This document shows, one piece after another, positions 43,781-52,491 of a DNA stretch of 64,000 bases. Position numbers and translations under genes: made by a program. Each line of letters opens with the position of its first letter. Positions within the stretch are counted from its first letter, which is position 1. Location of the stretch: NCBI RefSeq assembly GCF_009749385.1, contig NZ_WBIN01000014.1:1-64000 (forward strand), given 5' to 3'. Below the pieces are notes generated by a model, which had not been told where the DNA came from, ran no database searches, and saw only the letters and a list, made by a program, of their open reading frames with translations. This DNA is from Agromyces allii (GTDB taxonomy: Bacteria; Actinomycetota; Actinomycetes; Actinomycetales; Microbacteriaceae).

Positions 43781-44431
43781 TCAGTCGTGCGACGGCTTCG
43801 GCCCCTTGGCGTGCGACATGTCGTGGAACTCGTCGAACTCCTGCCCGACGCCCGGCACGGGCGTGTTGTCGGGCCGCGCACGCAGCCCGTCGAGCACGAT
43901 CGTGAGCTGGCGTCGCCAGAACGGCAGGTAGGCGCCGCCGTACTGCCCGAGGCTGCCGAGCATGTCGACGAGCACGCTGAGGTCGACGGCCGTGACATCG
44001 GGCCGGAGGGTGCCCTCCTCCTGCGCGCGGGCGACCATTCCGGCGATCGCCTCGGCGAACTCGGTGCCCGGCTTGTACGTCGGATCGAGGTCGGCCATGC
44101 GCCGCATCACCGCAGGCACGTACGGCGAGGCCGCGAGCCACTCGGCGAGGCGCTCGAGGTAGAGCTCGATCGAGCGCCAGCCGGTCTCGGCACTGAGGAT
44201 CCCTGGGGCGAGGCCGTGCAGGTCGGAGACGCCCGCGTCGTACAGCTCGCGGATCAGGGCATCGCGGTTCGCGAAATGACGGTAGACGGTACCGGGCCCG
44301 ACCCCTGCACGCGTGGCCAGTTCGTCGAGCGGCGCGTCGATGCCGCGCTCGGTGAAGAGGGTCCTCGCCTCGGCGAGGAGCCGCTCGTGATTGCGTCGCG
44401 CATCGCGACGGGGCGAGGCGCTCGATGTCAT
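43781..44431 (-). CDS. TetR/AcrR-family transcriptional regulator
   Basis: 216 aa. Helix-turn-helix at residues about 12-58 (DELATRAGVGPGTVYRHFANRDALI), then the helical ligand domain. Divergent from the kynurenine operon, with 192 bp between. ATG at 44431 follows TACAGT by 7 nt, so the mRNA is probably leaderless. Candidate operators in the gap: TCGGCTC...GAGCCGA and CGGAG-N6-CTCCG near 44470-44510. Control of kynA is possible but not shown; autoregulation is more certain from family knowledge. Confidence 0.85.
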   Translation of the reverse strand: MTSSASPRRDARRNHERLLAEARTLFTERGIDAPLDELATRAGVGPGTVYRHFANRDALIRELYDAGVSDLHGLAPGILSAETGWRSIELYLERLAEWLAASPYVPAVMRRMADLDPTYKPGTEFAEAIAGMVARAQEEGTLRPDVTAVDLSVLVDMLGSLGQYGGAYLPFWRRQLTIVLDGLRARPDNTPVPGVGQEFDEFHDMSHAKGPKPSHD

Positions 44432-44623
44432 GGGGTTCACTGTACGCCGCGACATCGGATATGATTCGGAGGGTCGGCTCCGTTTCATCCATTTCTGAGC
44501 CGAACGGCCTTCTTGGGGGAGAAGGATGCGGTGCGGCGGGCAGACCGCCGGTTCTACCGGTCGGGGGGAGCGCCCGCCGCGCCCGACCCGCCTCCGGCGA
44601 GACCCCGCGGCTAGGCTGAACGT

Positions 44624-45523
44624 GTGAGTACCGAGCAGCCCGACGCCGGCGTCGACGATCGCGCGAGCGACGGCGTCGAAGGCAACACCCGCCGCATCGA
44701 GGCATCCGTCGTCACCGATTTCAGCGACCGCATGAGCTACGGCGGCTACCTCGACCTGCCGACGCTGCTCAGTGCGCAGCGACCGATCTCGCGGCCCGAG
44801 CACCACGACGAGCTGCTGTTCATCATCCAGCACCAGACCACCGAGCTGTGGCTGAAGCTCGTGCTGCACGAGCTCGAGACCGCGCGCGACCTGCTGCGGG
44901 CCGACGAACTCGCGCGGGCGCTCAAGTGCGTCGCGCGCGTGAAGCACATCCAGAAGACGCTGACCGAGCAGTGGTCGGTGCTCGCGACCCTGACGCCGGC
45001 CGAGTACGCGCAGTTCCGCGGGGTGCTCGGCAACGCGAGCGGGTTCCAGTCGTACCAGTACCGTGCGGTCGAGTTCGTGCTCGGCAACAAGAACGCCCGC
45101 ATGCTGAAGGTCTTCGAGGCGGATGCCGACGCCACCGCCATGCTGACCACGGCCCTCGAGACGCCGAGCCTCTACGACGAGTTCCTGCGGCTGCTCGCTC
45201 GCGCGGGCTACCCGATCCCCGAGTCGGTGCTCGAGCGCGACGTCACGCAGGCGTGGACCTTCGTGCCGGAGCTCGTGCCGGTCTTCGCGCAGATCTACGC
45301 GCACACCGACCAGCACTGGGCCGCGTACGAGACGTGCGAGGAGCTCGTCGACCTCGAGGACAACTTCCAGCTGTGGCGGTTCCGGCATCTGAAGACCGTC
45401 GAGCGCATCATCGGCTCGAAGCCGGGCACGGGCGGGTCGAGCGGTGCGCCGTTCCTGCAGCGTGCGCTCGAGCTCACGTTCTTCCCCGAGCTCTACGCCG
45501 TGCGCACCGAGATCCCGGGGTGA
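44624..45523 (+). CDS. kynA: Tryptophan 2,3-dioxygenase
   Basis: 299 aa. Heme enzyme opening the indole ring of tryptophan to N-formylkynurenine. Family blocks: SYGGYLDLPTLLSAQRP near 38, ELLFIIQHQTTELWLKL near 63, FRGVLGNASGFQSYQYR near 125, and RFRHLKTVERIIGSKPGTGG near 250, which holds the proximal heme His. GTG at 44624 follows TAGGCT by 6 nt, suggesting a leaderless mRNA. It is first of a three-gene operon with an amidohydrolase and kynU. Confidence 0.97.
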   Translation: MSTEQPDAGVDDRASDGVEGNTRRIEASVVTDFSDRMSYGGYLDLPTLLSAQRPISRPEHHDELLFIIQHQTTELWLKLVLHELETARDLLRADELARALKCVARVKHIQKTLTEQWSVLATLTPAEYAQFRGVLGNASGFQSYQYRAVEFVLGNKNARMLKVFEADADATAMLTTALETPSLYDEFLRLLARAGYPIPESVLERDVTQAWTFVPELVPVFAQIYAHTDQHWAAYETCEELVDLEDNFQLWRFRHLKTVERIIGSKPGTGGSSGAPFLQRALELTFFPELYAVRTEIPG

Positions 45524-45527
45524 TCGG

Positions 45528-46529
45528 ATGCCGCAGCTCGACGACTCCTCCCGGCTCGACCTCGGCCCGCTCGCCGCTCGCGCGCGGCGGTCGCTGAACG
45601 GCGGGCATCCCGGCGAGACGGGCGTCGCGCTGCCGCCGTTCGTCGACCACCACGTGCACCTCATGCTCGTGAGCCCAGATGCGCTCGCGGGCGGCAACCT
45701 CGCCGGTGTCGTCGACCTCGGCGCGCCGCTCGACGTGGTGACCGCGGCCCGCGGCCGCGAGGGCCTGCCCCGCACCGATTTCGCGGGCGCGTTCCTCACG
45801 ACGCCCGGCGGGTATCCGGTCGGTCGCACCTGGGCCGTCGAGGGCTGCGCGCGCGAGGTGCCGCCCATCGACGGCGACGGGCGGGGCGCACTGCCCTCGC
45901 CCGCCGAGGCGGCCGTGGCCGAACAGCACGCGTTCGGGGCATCCGTCGTCAAGGTCGCGCTGAACGCCTCGGCCGGTCCCGTGTTCGACGCCGCGACGCT
46001 CGGCGCGATCGTCGCGGCCGCACACGAACGACGGATGCCGGTGGTCGCCCACGTCGAAGGCGAGGGCATGACCCGACTGGCCGTCGAGGCCGGGGTCGAC
46101 GCGCTCGCGCACACGCCCTTCACCGAACGGGTCGACGACGAGCTCATCGCCCGCGCCGTCGCGCTCGGGCAGCGGTGGATCTCGACGCTGTTCGTCGCCG
46201 GCTACGGCGAGCGCACACCCGAGGCCGAACGCGCGGTCGACAACCTCCGCCGATTCCACGCCGCGGGCGGGCGCGTGCTCTACGGCACCGACCTCGGCAA
46301 CGGCGACCAGCCGCTCGGCGTCAACGCCCGCGAGCTCGAGCTGCTCGCCGAGGCGGGGCTCGCGGCATCCGAAGTGCTCGAAGCCCTGACCGACCCATGG
46401 CCGCGCGACGAACCCGCCGAGGGCGTCGTGACGTTCGCGGCCGACCCCGCGCCCGCGACGCTCGCCCACCTGCCCGCGTGGCTCGCCGCGGCCGTCGTCG
46501 TGCCCGCCGAAGAACTGGAGACCCTGTGA
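45528..46529 (+). CDS. Amidohydrolase; candidate N-formylkynurenine formamidase
   Basis: 333 aa. Amidohydrolase superfamily: PPFVDHHVHL (metal HxH) near 38, ASVVKVALNA (possible carboxylated Lys) near 145, VVAHVEGEG near 175, ALAHTPFTE near 195 and LYGTDLGNGDQ near 255 (metal Asp). All metal ligands expected for an imidazolonepropionase-like enzyme are there. It sits between kynA and kynU, overlapping kynU by 4 nt, exactly where a formamidase is needed, and no KynB or alpha/beta-hydrolase formamidase is present. Assigning that step to it is inference from context. Confidence 0.8.
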   Translation: MPQLDDSSRLDLGPLAARARRSLNGGHPGETGVALPPFVDHHVHLMLVSPDALAGGNLAGVVDLGAPLDVVTAARGREGLPRTDFAGAFLTTPGGYPVGRTWAVEGCAREVPPIDGDGRGALPSPAEAAVAEQHAFGASVVKVALNASAGPVFDAATLGAIVAAAHERRMPVVAHVEGEGMTRLAVEAGVDALAHTPFTERVDDELIARAVALGQRWISTLFVAGYGERTPEAERAVDNLRRFHAAGGRVLYGTDLGNGDQPLGVNARELELLAEAGLAASEVLEALTDPWPRDEPAEGVVTFAADPAPATLAHLPAWLAAAVVVPAEELETL

Positions 46530-47785
46530 CGCTCGACCCCCAGCTCGCGTTCGCCCGGCGCATGGACCGCTCCGACGGGCTCGCGCATCACCGGGCGAAG
46601 TTCGAGGGGACCGACACCGACCTCGTCTACTTCGACGGCAACTCGCTCGGGCGCCCGCCGAAGTCGGCGATCAGGCGCGTCGAGGAGTTCCTGCGCGAGA
46701 GCTGGGGCGGGCGCCTGATCCGCGGGTGGGACGAATCCTGGCTTCGCCTGCCGAACGAGATCGGCGACCGCATCGGCCGCGCCGTGATCGACGCCAAGGC
46801 GGGCCAGACCGTCATCGGCGACTCGACGACCGTGCTGCTCTACAAGCTCGCGCGCGCGGCCGTCGACGCGCAGGTCGCCCGCGACCCCGCCCGCCGCGAG
46901 ATCGTGCTCGACACCGACAACTTCCCGACCGACCGCTACGTGCTCGACGGCATCGCCAAGGAGCGCGGACTGACCCTGCGGTGGATCGAGGTCGACACCT
47001 CGTCGGGCGTGACGCCCGAGCAGCTCGCCGCGGTCGTCGGCCCGCAGACCGCGCTCGTCGTGATCTCGCACGTGGCCTACCGCTCGGCCTACCTCGCCGA
47101 CGCGCCCGAGTTGACGCGCATCGCCCACGATGCCGGCGCCCTCGTGCTCTGGGACCTCTGCCACTCGGCCGGCTCGGTGCCCGTGAAGGCCGACGAGTGG
47201 GGCTTCGACCTCGCCGTGGGCTGCACGTACAAGTACCTCAACGGCGGGCCCGGGTCCCCGGCGTTCGCCTACGTGCGCGAAGACCTGCAGGAGGTGCTCG
47301 AGCAGCCGATCCAAGGCTGGTGGGGCACGACCGGCATGTTCCTCATGGGGCCCGAGTACCGGCCGGCGCCCGGCATGCAGCGCTTCATCAGCGGCACCGC
47401 GCCCGTCGTCGGCATGATCGCCATGCAGGAGACGCTCGCGATGATCGAGGAGGCGGGCATGCCCGCGATCCGGGCGAAGTCGATCGCCCTCACCGAGTAC
47501 GCGATCTCGCTCGCCGCCGACTGGCTCGCGCCGCTCGGCGTGACCCTCGCCTCCCCCGACGACGTCGAACGGCGCGGCGGCCACGTCACGCTCTTCCACC
47601 CCGAGATGCGCGAGGTCGTGGCGCGTCTCTGGCAGCAGGACGTGATTCCCGACTACCGCGACCCCGGCGGCATCCGCATCGGCCTGTCGCCGCTCTCGAC
47701 GAGCTTCGAAGAGGTGCACCGCGGCATGGCGGCGACCCGCGACGTGCTCAAGCAGGTGCTGCTCGAGCGCGCCGGGCTCGCGTAG
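46526..47785 (+). CDS. kynU: Kynureninase
   Basis: 419 aa, PLP enzyme cleaving kynurenine to anthranilate and alanine. Motifs: VYFDGNSLGRPPKSA near 33, GDSTTVLLYKLARAA near 98, LWDLCHSAGSVPV near 210, and GCTYKYLNGGPGSPAF near 235, in which the Tyr-Lys pair carries PLP. GTG overlaps the amidohydrolase stop. With no 3-hydroxylase or anthranilate genes nearby, the operon most simply recycles tryptophan to anthranilate plus alanine. Confidence 0.96.
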   Translation: MTLDPQLAFARRMDRSDGLAHHRAKFEGTDTDLVYFDGNSLGRPPKSAIRRVEEFLRESWGGRLIRGWDESWLRLPNEIGDRIGRAVIDAKAGQTVIGDSTTVLLYKLARAAVDAQVARDPARREIVLDTDNFPTDRYVLDGIAKERGLTLRWIEVDTSSGVTPEQLAAVVGPQTALVVISHVAYRSAYLADAPELTRIAHDAGALVLWDLCHSAGSVPVKADEWGFDLAVGCTYKYLNGGPGSPAFAYVREDLQEVLEQPIQGWWGTTGMFLMGPEYRPAPGMQRFISGTAPVVGMIAMQETLAMIEEAGMPAIRAKSIALTEYAISLAADWLAPLGVTLASPDDVERRGGHVTLFHPEMREVVARLWQQDVIPDYRDPGGIRIGLSPLSTSFEEVHRGMAATRDVLKQVLLERAGLA

Positions 47786-47937
47786 CAGGGGGCTCGGTTA
47801 CCACCCGCGTCGCCCCGTGACAACCCCACCGCCCCGATCAGGCGTTCCCCCGATGCGCGCCCTACCATGGCCGGATCATCGGAACGGCGAGCGCTCGTCA
47901 CGAGCCGGCTCCCGTTCCCGAACGGCAGGAGGGCACC

Positions 47938-48408
47938 ATGTCAGACGCGGAGCGAACCATCTCGGAAGCACGGGCGACGGCACGCGACACCGCTGATCAG
48001 GTGACGGATGCCGCGGCGCACGCGGCCGACCAGGTGAAGGACGCCGCGGGGTCGGCGGCCGAAAACGCGCAGGACGCCGTGAAGAACGCGCGCGGTGCGG
48101 CCGAGTCGGCGGTCTCGGCGGCGAAGGAGGCGGCGGGCGACGCCGTCGACACCGCGAAGGACACCGTCGACGACGTGATCGACGGCCTCAAGTCGGCCGC
48201 GTCGCAGGCCAAGGACGCGAGTGCCGACGCACTCGACTCGGCTCAGGCCCAAGCCCGGCAGGCCTACGACTCCGGCCGCGGCATCGTCGACGACGGCGTC
48301 GGATTCGTGCAGGAGAAGTACCGCGAGAACCCCGGACTCGTGATCGCGGTGGGTGCCGCGGCCCTGCTCGCGGTCGTCTTCATCGTGCGGGCGATCACCC
48401 GTCGCTGA
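47938..48408 (+). CDS. LEA/apolipoprotein-like amphipathic helix protein with C-terminal anchor
   Basis: 156 aa. Residues 1-120 are one long amphipathic helix with 11-residue-type periodicity rich in Ala, Asp and Lys (DQVKDAAGSAAENAQDAV), resembling late-embryogenesis-abundant or YtxH-type stress proteins. A C-terminal helix (PGLVIAVGAAALLAVVFIV) anchors it in the membrane. AGGAGGG precedes ATG. Likely a membrane-protecting stress protein; no specific role can be assigned. Confidence 0.75.
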   Translation: MSDAERTISEARATARDTADQVTDAAAHAADQVKDAAGSAAENAQDAVKNARGAAESAVSAAKEAAGDAVDTAKDTVDDVIDGLKSAASQAKDASADALDSAQAQARQAYDSGRGIVDDGVGFVQEKYRENPGLVIAVGAAALLAVVFIVRAITRR

Positions 48409-48494
48409 CGCGACGCCGGCCGGCCGCCGGTCAAGGAGCGCGCAGCGCGCCTCGGCCGACGGTCTGCACTCGGCGACCGGCGGGTATCGGACGC

Positions 48495-50015
48495 CTAGTC
48501 GACGGCCGTGAGCGATCCGGTCGTGGGCGCGCCCGCGGCATCCGACCAGGAGGCGGCGCCCTTGTGCTCGCCCCACGCGACCGTGACCTTGGGCTTGGCG
48601 AAGAAGAGCACGACGAACGCGCCGACGACGAACGCGCCGACCGCGAGCCACAGCGATTGGCTCATGGCGGCCGTGAAGCCCTCGACGGCCTCGGGCGGCA
48701 GCGCGCCACCGCCCGCGCTGTTCTGGTCGAACCCGGGCAGCTCGACCGCGAGGCGTGCGCTCAGCAGGGCGGCGATCGCGGCGGAACCGAGCACGGCGCC
48801 GACCTGGCGGGTGAGGTTGTAGACACCCGAGCCGGCGCCGGCCTGCGACATCGGCAGGTTGCGCGTGGCCGTCGAGGCGAGCGGCGACCAGACGCCGGCC
48901 TGGCCGAGGCCGAGCAGGGCCGACGGGATCAGCAGCACCCAGAGCTCGACGTCGGGCGTCATCAGCACGGCGAAGAGCACGAGGCCGAGCGACACGATCG
49001 CGAAGCCGCTGACCGCGACCCACTTCGGGTTCACGCGGTCGTTCAGGCGCCCGGCGAGCGGCGAGGCGATGCCCATCACGACGGCCATCGGCACGAGCAT
49101 GAGCGCCGCCTGCGTCGGGTCGAGCCCGCGACCGATCTGGTAGTAGAACGCGAGCGGCATCGGCATGGCCGTCATCGCGAGGCCGACGAGCGAGATCGCG
49201 CCGTTCGCGAGCGAGAAGTTGCGGTCGCGGAAGAGCCCCAGCGGCAGCAGCGGCTCGGCCGGGTTGAACCGCTGCCAGACCACGAAGCCGATGAGCACCA
49301 CGATGCCCGAGATGATGAGCGACCACACCGTGATCGGCCCGACGATGGTGCCCCAGTCGTAGGTCTCGCCCTCCTGGATGCCGAAGACGAGCAGGAACAG
49401 GCCGACCGCCGAGAGCACCACGCCGAGCCAGTCGAAGCTGTGCGCATGCGTCTCGAGCTTCGGCACCAGCCGCCACGCGAGGACGAAGCCGATCACGCCG
49501 ACGGGCACGTTGACGATGAAGATCCACTCCCAGCCGAGGGAGTCGACGAGCAGGCCGCCGAGGATCGGGCCCACGAGCGCCGCGACACCGGCGACGGCGC
49601 CCCAGAGGCCCATGGCCGCACCGCGCTGCTGCGGCGGGAAGATGCGGGTGATGATCGCCATCGTCTGAGGGGTCATGAGCGAGGCGCCGAGGCCCTGCAC
49701 CACGCGCGCCGCGATGAGGGTTCCGATGTCGCCCGAGAGCCCGCACCAGAGCGACGAGAGCGTGAAGACCACGAGCCCGACGAGGTAGAGGTTCTTCGGC
49801 CCGAAGCGGTCGCCGAGACGGCCGGTGATGAGCAGCGGCACGGCGTAGGCGAGCAGGTACGCGCTCGTGACCCAGATCACCATCGTGAGGTCGGTGTTCA
49901 GGTCGGCCATGATGGCCGGGTTCGCGATCGAGACGATGGTCGAGTCGACCAGGATCATGAAGAAGCCGATGACGAGCGCCCAGAGCGCCGGCCACGGCTT
50001 TCGTTCGGTGTTCAT
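48495..50015 (-). CDS. MFS drug efflux transporter, DHA2 (EmrB/QacA) family
   Basis: 506 aa, about fourteen membrane helices. DHA2 markers: MILVDSTIVSIANPAI near 18 (motif D1), GRLGDRFGPKNLYL near 65 (motif A), RVVQGLGASLMTPQTM near 100 and GPILGGLLVDSLGWEWIF near 145 (motif C). ATG at 50015 has GGAGG 5 nt upstream. The PadR gene lies 41 bp upstream on the same strand and controls the pair. A proton-driven exporter of cationic or lipophilic drugs; substrate unknown. Confidence 0.92.
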   Translation of the reverse strand: MNTERKPWPALWALVIGFFMILVDSTIVSIANPAIMADLNTDLTMVIWVTSAYLLAYAVPLLITGRLGDRFGPKNLYLVGLVVFTLSSLWCGLSGDIGTLIAARVVQGLGASLMTPQTMAIITRIFPPQQRGAAMGLWGAVAGVAALVGPILGGLLVDSLGWEWIFIVNVPVGVIGFVLAWRLVPKLETHAHSFDWLGVVLSAVGLFLLVFGIQEGETYDWGTIVGPITVWSLIISGIVVLIGFVVWQRFNPAEPLLPLGLFRDRNFSLANGAISLVGLAMTAMPMPLAFYYQIGRGLDPTQAALMLVPMAVVMGIASPLAGRLNDRVNPKWVAVSGFAIVSLGLVLFAVLMTPDVELWVLLIPSALLGLGQAGVWSPLASTATRNLPMSQAGAGSGVYNLTRQVGAVLGSAAIAALLSARLAVELPGFDQNSAGGGALPPEAVEGFTAAMSQSLWLAVGAFVVGAFVVLFFAKPKVTVAWGEHKGAASWSDAAGAPTTGSLTAVD

Positions 50016-50056
50016 GTATGCCTCCAGTGGACCGCGATGCGGTCGGTTCAGACGGG

Positions 50057-50626
50057 TCAGTCGGTGGTCGACGGCCACTCGAGGGCGCCCGAGCGGAGTT
50101 CGTCGATGGTCTGTGCGAGCCAGTCGGCTTCGGCGATGAGCATCGCCCTCGTGTAGTAGACGTTCAGCACGACGGACTTGGGCTTGCCCTTGTCGGCGAT
50201 GCGCACCACGGCGACGTCGTGCCAGGCGATGTTGTCGCGCACGGCGTCGAGCCGGGTCGAGAGCAGTTCGATGACGCGTTCGGCCGGGAGGTTGTGCGCC
50301 TCGCCGACCGCGAGCGGGAACTCGGGGAACTCGTTGACCTGCCGCCCGAGCATCTCCTCGAGGCTCTCGTCGAACGCCGCACGCCCGGCCTCGGTCACGG
50401 TGTAGACCGTGCGCTCGGGTCGGTTGCCCATGCGCTCGGTCGCGCTCTCGACGATGAGGCCGTCACGGGCGAGCCGCTCGACGGCACGGTAGAGCGATCC
50501 GGCGCTCACCTTGACGACACGGTCCTCCTTGCGGGCCAGCATGAGCTGGTACATCTCGTACGGATGCATCGGCGCGTCGATCAGGATCGCGAGCGCCGAG
50601 AAGGCCAGCGGGTTCAGCTGCGGCAT
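50057..50626 (-). CDS. PadR-family regulator of the downstream MFS pump
   Basis: 189 aa. Winged helix ([17 protein letters not shown], then [20 protein letters not shown]) at residues 15-80 and a C-terminal helical dimerisation domain (DUF4180-like, [15 protein letters not shown] onward), the PadR-s2 architecture. GGAGG precedes ATG at 50626. A perfect inverted repeat overlaps its promoter. The ligand is probably a substrate of the pump. Confidence 0.9.
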   Translation of the reverse strand: MPQLNPLAFSALAILIDAPMHPYEMYQLMLARKEDRVVKVSAGSLYRAVERLARDGLIVESATERMGNRPERTVYTVTEAGRAAFDESLEEMLGRQVNEFPEFPLAVGEAHNLPAERVIELLSTRLDAVRDNIAWHDVAVVRIADKGKPKSVVLNVYYTRAMLIAEADWLAQTIDELRSGALEWPSTTD

Positions 50627-50667
50627 CCGTTCGCCTCCGTTCTGTTCGCATGTCGGGTCGTCGTTGG

Positions 50668-50710
50668 TTATTCCATCCGGAATAATACACGCGGAACAAC
50701 CCGCGCCCAA
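50668..50710 (-). promoter_or_regulatory. Promoter and operator of the padR-MFS operon
   Basis: On the minus strand: -35 TTGGGC (50710-50705), 17-bp spacer, -10 TATTAT (50687-50682). The perfect inverted repeat TTATTCC-ATCC-GGAATAA (50668-50685) covers the -10 box and start point, so repressor binding would block polymerase. Confidence 0.8.
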
Positions 50711-50865
50711 CCGGCAGCGGCATCGGCGACCGAACCTGCGACGATCCGGATCGCGGATGCCGGTGCGCCGCCGTTCGCCCCTCGGCGCGGCGCCCGTGCG
50801 GCGCGCACGCCCGCGGCCGGTAGAATCGAGGCAAACCACCCCTCGACACCGGACGGAGAACCGCG

Positions 50866-51129
50866 GTGCCCACCATCGTCGTCGACGTGATGCCCAAGGC
50901 CGAACTGCTCGATCCCCAGGGGAAGGCCGTCGCCGGCGCCCTCGCACGCACCGGTCACGCGGGGTTCGCCTCCGTGCGCATCGGCAAGCGTTTCGAACTC
51001 ACCGTCGACGGACCCGTCGACGACGCGCTGCGCGCGAACGTGCAGCAGATCGCCGAAGAGATCCTCTCGAACTCGGTCATCGAAGACGTCGTGAACATCG
51101 ACTTCGGCGACGAGAGCCCCGAGGCCTGA
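50866..51129 (+). CDS. purS: Phosphoribosylformylglycinamidine synthase subunit PurS
   Basis: 87 aa, GTG start with GGACGGAG upstream. Small ferredoxin-like subunit ([18 protein letters not shown], then [13 protein letters not shown]) that bridges PurQ and PurL in the three-part FGAM synthase. TAGAAT (50821-50826) is a likely -10 box, giving a leader of about 33 nt, unlike leaderless purM and purD. It is followed after 5 bp by purQ. Confidence 0.95.
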   Translation: MPTIVVDVMPKAELLDPQGKAVAGALARTGHAGFASVRIGKRFELTVDGPVDDALRANVQQIAEEILSNSVIEDVVNIDFGDESPEA

Positions 51130-51134
51130 CGCCC

Positions 51135-51833
<699 letters not shown>

Positions 51834-51855
51834 CCCCGCACTCTCGAATACGTGG

Positions 51856-51881
51856 ATGGGCGACCGGCGACGGTCGCCCAT
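51856..51881 (+). terminator. Hairpin terminator after purQ
   Basis: A perfect 11-bp stem (51856-51866 with 51871-51881), loop GCGA, beginning 22 bp after the purQ stop, followed by TTC rather than a clear T-run. Confidence 0.7.
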
Positions 51882-52012
51882 TCGCGTCTCCGCCCTTCGG
51901 CGGCACGCACTCTCGGCCGATTCATTGGCGCATGAGGGGTTCCGCATAGCGGCTCGGGGTCGACTGGAGGCCAGCGCGGGGAACCGCCCCGCTCCCGCCT
52001 CCGGAGGAGCCC

Positions 52013-52399
52013 ATGACCGCCACGTACCCCACGCCGCGCGCCGACGGAGCGGCGGCACCGACCGGTGCGACACCGGCATCCGCTCCCGCGATCGGTGCGA
52101 CGCCGGCAGCGAAGACCCCGTGGTACCGCCGCGTGTGGGTGCTCGTCTCGGGCGGCGTGCTGCTGGTGCTGCTCTCGTTCACGGGCGGGTTCGCCGCCGG
52201 ATCGGCGAGCTCGCTGCTGAACGGCATGCTCGGGGTGCCGTCGGGCGGCGACTTCCAGGGCGGACCCGGCCAGTTCCCCGGCGGCGACGGCGAGATGCCC
52301 GAACCTCCGAACGGCGGCGGCCCGTGGCAGGGCGGGCAGCCCGGCGACCAGGGCACGCAGGGCGACGACACGGGAACCTCCGACGGCACCAACTCCTGA
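52013..52399 (+). CDS. Small single-pass membrane protein, Gly/Pro-rich exterior
   Basis: 128 aa. An Ala/Pro/Thr-rich N-terminus, then WYRRVWVLVSGGVLLVLLSF, a membrane helix near 38-62, then a disordered Gly/Gln/Pro-rich tail (GGDFQGGPGQFPGGDGEMPE). GGAGG lies upstream of ATG. Similar low-complexity proteins are common and poorly conserved in Microbacteriaceae. Function unknown. Confidence 0.65.
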   Translation: MTATYPTPRADGAAAPTGATPASAPAIGATPAAKTPWYRRVWVLVSGGVLLVLLSFTGGFAAGSASSLLNGMLGVPSGGDFQGGPGQFPGGDGEMPEPPNGGGPWQGGQPGDQGTQGDDTGTSDGTNS

Positions 52400-52491
52400 C
52401 CTCGACGGATGCGGCCGACCGCGGCATCCGCCCTTCCCTCGATCGTTTCGATGACGGATGATGGCTGCACCCGTTGATCGAAGGAGATCCG

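Noticed and set aside
48409-48494. GAGCGCGCAGCGCGCCTC repeat as another REP-like copy
   Set aside because: It shares only GC-rich dinucleotides and part of GACCGGCG with the family; it is more likely a simple hairpin after the stress-protein gene.
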